Source: Chaetorhynchus papuensis
Taxonomy: Eukaryota; Chordata; Aves; Passeriformes; Rhipiduridae
Reading direction: 5' to 3'
DNA: 64,000 nt
NCBI GenBank assembly: GCA_013396525.1
Contig: VWYX01000125.1
Span: 806,001 to 870,000, forward strand
Both the position numbers and the translations under genes were made by a program. The notes beneath the pieces were generated by a model that saw only the letters and a list, made by a program, of their open reading frames with translations, did not search any database and was not told where the DNA came from. Shown here piece by piece: positions 62,001 to 64,000 of the stretch. The first letter of the stretch is position 1, and each line of letters opens with the position of its first letter.

Positions 62001-63497
62001 TCCTCGACTCCTGTCCCTTAGAAAATAAGTGGCCGAGAGCCATTCCAGAAACCCGTGTGGCCACACGCTGCCCTCCTGCTCCTCCTAGTGGATCACTGAC
62101 ACAAGTCGAGCTCGGGGCTGTCTCCTTCCACCTCAGGGTTTGAACGATTTGGGGAGTGTGGTGGACAGAGTCTCTTGGAACAAGGCAGTTCCCTATGTCC
62201 AGCATGTGGATTTTGCAAACCTTGGTGTAATGACTGTCAGATGTCAGCAGGGTCCGCGTTTGCTCAGCTTCTGACAGTTCAAGTTTGCCTCATCCCTAAA
62301 ACCCCAGGCATGACCTACCAGCTGCCTGGTTTGCGGGGACACATCCAAGCACTGGACAGCCAGCGCCATGCAAAATCTCTGTGGGGACCAGGGGAGGTCA
62401 TTGGCTTGGACACCCTCAGCCCCATGCCAAGAATACTCCTTGAATGTGGGAAAGTTAATATTCACATTTTTCTTCTACTCAAAGTTATTGTCTCTCTAGC
62501 TTTGGTGTATTTTATAGAACCTGAAAATATTCAACCTGAAACAGTTCTCAACAAGAGCTGTCACATAATCTGTAGTCCAGTGATGAGCCCGATCTTGGGA
62601 GAGAGGTGTGAGTTAAAATCACTGCTTCAAGGCCAGTAAATATTCCATCACCAGTGTAAGGTGCATGAACAGAAGTTTGAAAATGTTCCAAAATACTCAG
62701 AAGATAACTCCAGATCTCAGTGAGCAGTTCCCTTCAGAGCCAGCCTGGAGTGAGGGAAATCAGCATTCCTGCCCTGCCCAGGGGCAAGGGCTCTCTGCCT
62801 GGATAAGCAGCATAAGTGAGATGCCTGCCCAGGGGCTTGGACTGAGTTTAGAGAAGTAAGTGCTGAACCTGGCTGTGTTGAGCAGTGATCTCTGAGAGCT
62901 CTGAGGGCCTTTTCCTAGTGCCTGCTGATGGTGTTCTTGTACCCTGTGCTCTGCAGAAGGAACTCAGCCGGCCCCAGTATAGGGAGGATGGACCAAACAC
63001 CGTGTTAAAAAGACTTTGTGTCACTTCCAAGGCTGGTTCTGGCAGTTTAAATAACTGCTGTGAGAGGCCAGAGCAGTGAGGAGGCCCACGTCTGAGCTGT
63101 TTGTGGCACCTTCAGCTTGAAGCAAAACCATTTGGATTCAGAATCACGGAGTGGCTTGGGCTGGAAGGAACCCTAAAGATCTTCACCTTCCAAGCCCCAG
63201 ACTCAATAATCTTAAAGGTCATTTCCAAGCTAAACAATTCTATGAATCTGGTGATCCCAACACTCCTTGATTCTGTAAATCTGCCAAGTAGTGGGGTTTT
63301 TTTTGTTTTCCTCCTAATCCTGTTTTTTTTTGTCTTCTCTTTTCCTTTCTCCGCCATCCAAAACCCAGATGAGCTTAGGACAAAGAGCAAAGTTGACCTG
63401 CACACCTGAGATGGCCTATGGAGCCACAGGCCACCCTGGGGTCATCCCTCCCAATGCCACCCTCCTCTTTGACGTGGAGCTTCTCAGGTTAGAGTGA
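19005..63497 (+). CDS. FKBP1B: FKBP1B, peptidyl-prolyl cis-trans isomerase FKBP12.6 (calstabin-2), complete in four exons
   Basis: Join 19005-19041, 22315-22362, 60733-60845 and 63369-63497. The parts give 327 coding bases, 108 residues and a stop, exactly the usual length. The protein is a single FKBP domain that binds FK506 and rapamycin, catalyses proline isomerisation, and sits on ryanodine receptors (mainly cardiac RyR2) in the sarcoplasmic reticulum, stabilising the closed channel. Counting the initiator Met, pocket residues Tyr27, Phe37, Asp38, Phe47, Val56, Ile57, Tyr83, Ile92 and Phe100 are all present. Phe60, where FKBP12 (FKBP1A) has Trp, together with Gln32 and Asn33, identifies FKBP12.6. 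Introns have GT-AG ends, with phases 1, 1 and 0, and no frameshift. The start is in a strong Kozak context (GCCGCCATGG). Differences from the human protein include Arg48, Lys50, Arg53, Val64, Thr65, Glu80, Met81 and Arg106. Confidence 0.98.
20785..20966 (-). mobile_element. CR1 LINE 3' fragment, antisense
   Basis: Starts with TCATAGAATGATAGAATGG, the complement of the CR1 terminal octamer repeats. The blocks GGGAGGGACCTTAAAGATC, CCCCCTGCCATGGGCAGGGA, AGCCCCATCCAACCTGACC and GGGGCATCCACAGCTTCTC follow. It is a relatively well-preserved 5'-truncated copy. Confidence 0.93.
21691..22150 (-). mobile_element. CR1 LINE fragment, antisense
   Basis: Begins TCATAGAATCACAGAG, followed by GTTGGAAAAGACCTTTAAG, TTTCTGTGAAGAAATGTTTC, GGTCTCCCCTGAGCCTCC and TTCTCCAGGCCAAACA. 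It is the complement of about 460 bases of a CR1 3' end. Its left-hand octamers and the downstream blocks place it only about 165 bases before exon 2. Confidence 0.92.
22315..22362 (+). CDS. FKBP1B: FKBP1B coding exon 2
   Basis: A 48-base exon between AACAG at 22314 and GTAAGG at 22363. It encodes the end of Gly13 through Thr28 and the first base of Gly29, reading RTFPKKGQTCVVHYT. It includes the pocket Tyr27 and the Cys23 found in the family. Both borders are phase 1. Confidence 0.97.
27131..27422 (-). mobile_element. CR1 LINE fragment, antisense
   Basis: Diverged. It contains CCGTTGGAAGGGAACTAAAA, GGTCATTGTCCAAATGCCTC, ACACTGACAG, AGTGAAGAAATGCTTCCTAA and CCAGTCCAAACCTCCCCTGG in CR1 antisense order. 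The octamer end is lost. Confidence 0.85.
31844..32562 (-). mobile_element. CR1 LINE fragment, antisense, the longest copy here
   Basis: From TCATAGGATCATGGGTTGGA through CCCCTGCCATGGGCAAGGA, GCCCCATCCAACCTGGCC, CTCACCACCCTCACAGGGA, then TCCAGGCTGAACAACCCCAG, AGGAGAGGTGCTCCAGCCC, GGTTTCTGGGCTGAAAGTG and CAGTGCCTCCAGGTCCTTC. About 700 bases of the antisense 3' region are present. The middle is interrupted by an AT-rich triplicated stretch (32141-32197), and no reading frame survives. Confidence 0.93.
32141..32197. repeat. AT-rich imperfect tandem triplet inside a CR1 copy
   Basis: TTTAATGTATTGAACCTTTA at 32141, TTTAATGTATTAAAACTTTA at 32165 and a shorter GTATTGAAACTTA near 32185 are successive variants of one unit. 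Ordinary CR1 copies read straight from the TTCAG...TATCACTAC block to the AGTAAGGTCTCCC block without it. Confidence 0.65.
36647..36802 (-). mobile_element. CR1 LINE fragment, antisense
   Basis: CATAGAAATGGAATAGACTA and GCTGGAAGGGACCTACAACT mark the antisense 3' end. GGCATTGTCCAAATGCCTC and AAACACTGACAGGCA follow. This is the same subfamily type as the copy at 27131, and it is short and diverged. Confidence 0.85.
38173..38542 (-). mobile_element. CR1 LINE fragment, antisense
   Basis: GAATCACAGAATCACAGAAT (octamers) is followed by GTTGGAAGGGACCACAGAGG, CTGCTCAAGCAGGGTCATCC, CTCCACAGGCTCTCTGGGCA, GTTCCAGTGCTTGATCAC, AAAGAAGTTCTTCCTCATG and GTTGCCTCTTGTCCTATTG. This is a different CR1 subfamily from the copies with the CTGCCATGGGCAGGG block. 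Confidence 0.92.
41000..41058 (+). mobile_element. CR1 LINE 3' tip, sense
   Basis: ATGGTTGGACTAGATGATCT, then AGAAGTCTTTTCCATCTTAA and ATGATTCTGTGATTATG. This is the last ~60 bases of a CR1 in the forward direction, ending in octamer-like units. Confidence 0.85.
43295..43316. repeat. (TTTG)n microsatellite
   Basis: TTTTGTTTGTTTGTTTG followed by T-run: four consecutive TTTG units. Confidence 0.85.
44167..44257 (+). other. Candidate cryptic or poison exon in intron 2
   Basis: A strong acceptor precedes it: a long pyrimidine tract (CTACCCCTGCTCC, then T-rich) ending in TTTTTTCAG at 44166. Read in the phase left by exon 2, the frame runs about 26 codons (including DGPDFPGGQLAFPQGIHI) and then meets TAA. 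The best nearby donor, CAA|GTAAAC at about 44255, is weak. Strong-looking acceptors are expected by chance in 38 kb, so this is a candidate only. Confidence 0.2.
45426..45478. repeat. 21-bp direct repeat, period 32
   Basis: A 21-base block beginning TGTGTCCAGATAGCAAGG occurs at 45426 and again at 45458, identical in both places. It is a recent-looking local duplication. Confidence 0.85.
46489..46514. repeat. Perfect inverted repeat, 12-bp arms with 2-bp centre
   Basis: AAGATCACAGGG at 46489-46500 is the exact reverse complement of CCCTGTGATCTT at 46503-46514, separated only by CC. It is nearly a 26-base palindrome and can extrude a hairpin. Confidence 0.95.
46988..47013. repeat. Poly(T) run of 26
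   Basis: Twenty-six uninterrupted T residues. It could be the poly(A) tail of a retroposed sequence on the minus strand, but no recognisable element or target-site duplication was seen beside it. Confidence 0.95.
49055..49248 (+). mobile_element. CR1 LINE 3' fragment, sense
   Basis: GCCCAGAGAGGTTGTGGTTG, CCCCATCCCTGGAAGTGTTC, CAGTTTGGATGGGGCTTGG, GGAACGAGATGATCTATC and CCATTCTATGGTTCCATGAG, in the order of a forward CR1 3' end. Confidence 0.93.
52158..52310 (+). mobile_element. CR1 LINE 3' fragment, sense
   Basis: GGCCAGAGAAGCTGTGGATT, ACCAGGCTGGCTGGGGCCC, GTTGGAATGAGATGGTCTTT and CCATTCTATGATTCTCTG, ending in the expected octamers. Confidence 0.92.
58430..58938 (+). mobile_element. CR1 LINE 3' fragment, sense, about 510 bp
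   Basis: Starts at CTGGTGAGGCCACACCTCGA and runs through GGACATTGAGGGGCTGGAG, CAGAGAGGGGAACAGAGCTG, GGAGAGGAGGAGGCTCAGG, GGTTTAGGTTGGACATTAGG, AGGAATTTCTTCACAGAAGG and TTGGACTCGATGATCTCAG, ending GATTCTGTGCCTCTGTGATT with octamers. It is one of the better preserved copies. The 121-codon plus-strand and 117-codon minus-strand open frames are repeat-derived. Confidence 0.95.
60733..60845 (+). CDS. FKBP1B: FKBP1B coding exon 3
   Basis: A 113-base exon between GGCAG at 60732 and GTACTA at 60846. It encodes Gly29 to Gln66, beginning GMLQNGKKFDSSRDRNKPF. It contains Gln32, Asn33 and Phe60, the three positions that separate FKBP12.6 from FKBP12 in RyR2 binding, plus pocket residues Phe37, Asp38, Phe47, Val56 and Ile57. 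Residue 65 is Thr (ACA). Phases are 1 at the start and 0 at the end. Confidence 0.98.
61016..61053. repeat. (CCAT/CCAC)n microsatellite
   Basis: About nine tetranucleotide units alternating between ATCC and ACCC forms (for example ATCCATCCATCCACCC). It is likely to vary in length between individuals. Confidence 0.9.
63139..63250. mobile_element. Inverted pair of CR1 3' tips
   Basis: The left half (63139-63183) reads CAGAATCACGGAGTGGCTTG then CTGGAAGGAACCCTAAAGAT, the antisense CR1 tip. The right half (63206-63250) reads TCTTAAAGGTCATTTCCAAG then CAATTCTATGAATCTG, the sense tip. They are imperfect reverse complements over about 45 bases with a 22-base spacer, ending 118 bases before exon 4. 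Confidence 0.8.
63369..63497 (+). CDS. FKBP1B: FKBP1B coding exon 4, with stop
   Basis: Follows a CCCAG acceptor. It encodes Met67 to Glu108 and TGA, beginning MSLGQRAKLTCTPEMAYGAT and ending FDVELLRLE. It includes Tyr83, Ile92 and Phe100 of the ligand pocket and the loop GATGHPGVIPPNATL. Cys77 typical of FKBP12.6 is kept. Confidence 0.98.
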   Translation: MSLGQRAKLTCTPEMAYGATGHPGVIPPNATLLFDVELLRLE

Positions 63498-63792
63498 ACC
63501 TTCCGAGGGAGTTGGCTGGAGACATCTGTTAATAACCATCCGTTCCTTCCCGCCTTGCCAGTGGTGGGAGGAATCTTCACTGGAATCCCAACCTTCCCTG
63601 CTCGAGCTGTCCTGTCAGTAGTGCCTGATGCTTGGTTTCCTCTGCCTTCCTTCTCTTTTATAACTTTGTGGTGTCCGTATTTGCCTTTTATTAGAAGCTC
63701 TGCTCTGAGGAAAAAACGTCTCCCAGTGTAACATTTTCAAGTTGTACATTTTATTTAATTTGCATGTATGAAGAATTCACAGTGATGACTGA

Positions 63793-63825
63793 AAATATAT
63801 ATAAATATAAATATATATATATATT
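63793..63825. repeat. (AT)n-rich tract in the 3' UTR
   Basis: Alternating AT units interrupted by AAAT, ending in seven consecutive AT units. Confidence 0.9.
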
Positions 63826-63872
63826 CCTTATTGAAAAAACCACTGCCTTACTGTACACTTAAACCAAGAAAA

Positions 63873-63878
63873 AATAAA
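63873..63878 (+). terminator. FKBP1B: Polyadenylation signal AATAAA of FKBP1B
   Basis: A canonical hexamer, the last before a genomic run of 12 A at 63896-63907. Cleavage is expected about 15-25 bases downstream, at the start of the A-run. The A-run could also cause internal priming in cDNA libraries. Confidence 0.8.
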
Positions 63879-63907
63879 AACCACAAAAGGTGCTCAAAAA
63901 AAAAAAA

Positions 63908-64000
63908 TCCAATGTACACCTTGTACATGAACGGGCATTAGCCAAACAGAGTTACCTGCGCTGCCACTTTTCTCAACTTGTACGTTCTGCTTGCTGCTGT
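63908..64000. other. Downstream flank of FKBP1B
   Basis: Under 100 bases. In human the next gene is SF3B6 on the opposite strand. I do not recognise any of its coding sequence here. Confidence 0.5.

Larger units (their letters stand above)
60846..63368 (+). other. FKBP1B: FKBP1B intron 3
   Basis: About 2.5 kb, phase 0, GTACTA...CCCAG. It contains a CCAT/CCAC microsatellite near its start and an inverted pair of CR1 tips near its end. Open frames of up to 154 codons (62175-62639) have no recognisable content. If it is retained, seven codons follow Gln66 and then a TGA ending at 60869. Confidence 0.9.
63498..63895 (+). other. FKBP1B: FKBP1B 3' UTR
   Basis: About 400 bases from the stop codon to the predicted cleavage site. 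It holds an ATTTA motif at 63753-63757 and an AT-rich microsatellite at 63793-63825. The end is inferred from the AATAAA at 63873. Confidence 0.75.

Noticed and set aside
62175..62639. 154-codon plus-strand frame in intron 3
   Set aside because: No recognisable domain, no splice-site support, and low resemblance to any protein I know.
1..64000. Endogenous retrovirus, CRISPR array, tRNA or rRNA genes
   Set aside because: No retroviral pol-like frames, regular spaced repeats, or tRNA/rRNA signatures were recognised on either strand.

Overview
The window is vertebrate genomic DNA, almost certainly from a bird. It carries two spliced protein genes in human-like synteny, long AT-rich introns, one CpG-island promoter and about a dozen truncated copies of the avian CR1 retrotransposon. 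Nothing prokaryotic is present: no operons, CRISPR, IS elements or phage genes.

Left part (1-5409): the minus strand carries the large coding exon of WDCP (WD repeat and coiled-coil containing protein, human C2orf44). It encodes 640 residues from an ATG at 5409 to a splice donor after 3490. I find no exon in 1-3487 that could encode the remaining C-terminus, so the last exon should lie beyond the left edge. The DNA from 5410 to about 18400 holds no recognised coding exon and is probably the 5' intron of WDCP.

Centre (about 18440-19560): a dense CpG island with GC boxes and an inverted CCAAT box. It holds the start and first coding exon of FKBP1B on the plus strand and is the likely shared, bidirectional promoter of FKBP1B and WDCP.

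Right part (19005-63895): the complete FKBP1B gene (FKBP12.6, calstabin-2), a peptidyl-prolyl isomerase that binds the cardiac ryanodine receptor. Four coding exons (19005-19041, 22315-22362, 60733-60845, 63369-63497) join in frame into a 108-residue protein. Intron 2 is about 38.4 kb and contains most of the CR1 copies. A 3' UTR of roughly 400 bases ends at an AATAAA signal and a genomic A-run. About 100 bases of unassigned sequence follow.

I found no evidence of an undescribed biological system. Points worth a second look are the retained RyR2-selectivity residues, an unusual Thr in FKBP12.6, a switch in CR1 orientation along the locus, fold-back CR1 ends just before the last exon, a candidate poison exon, and a perfect 26-base palindrome. 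The two genes share a promoter region but no functional link between them is visible. Statements about family function and human synteny come from general knowledge; exon boundaries and motifs were read from the sequence.
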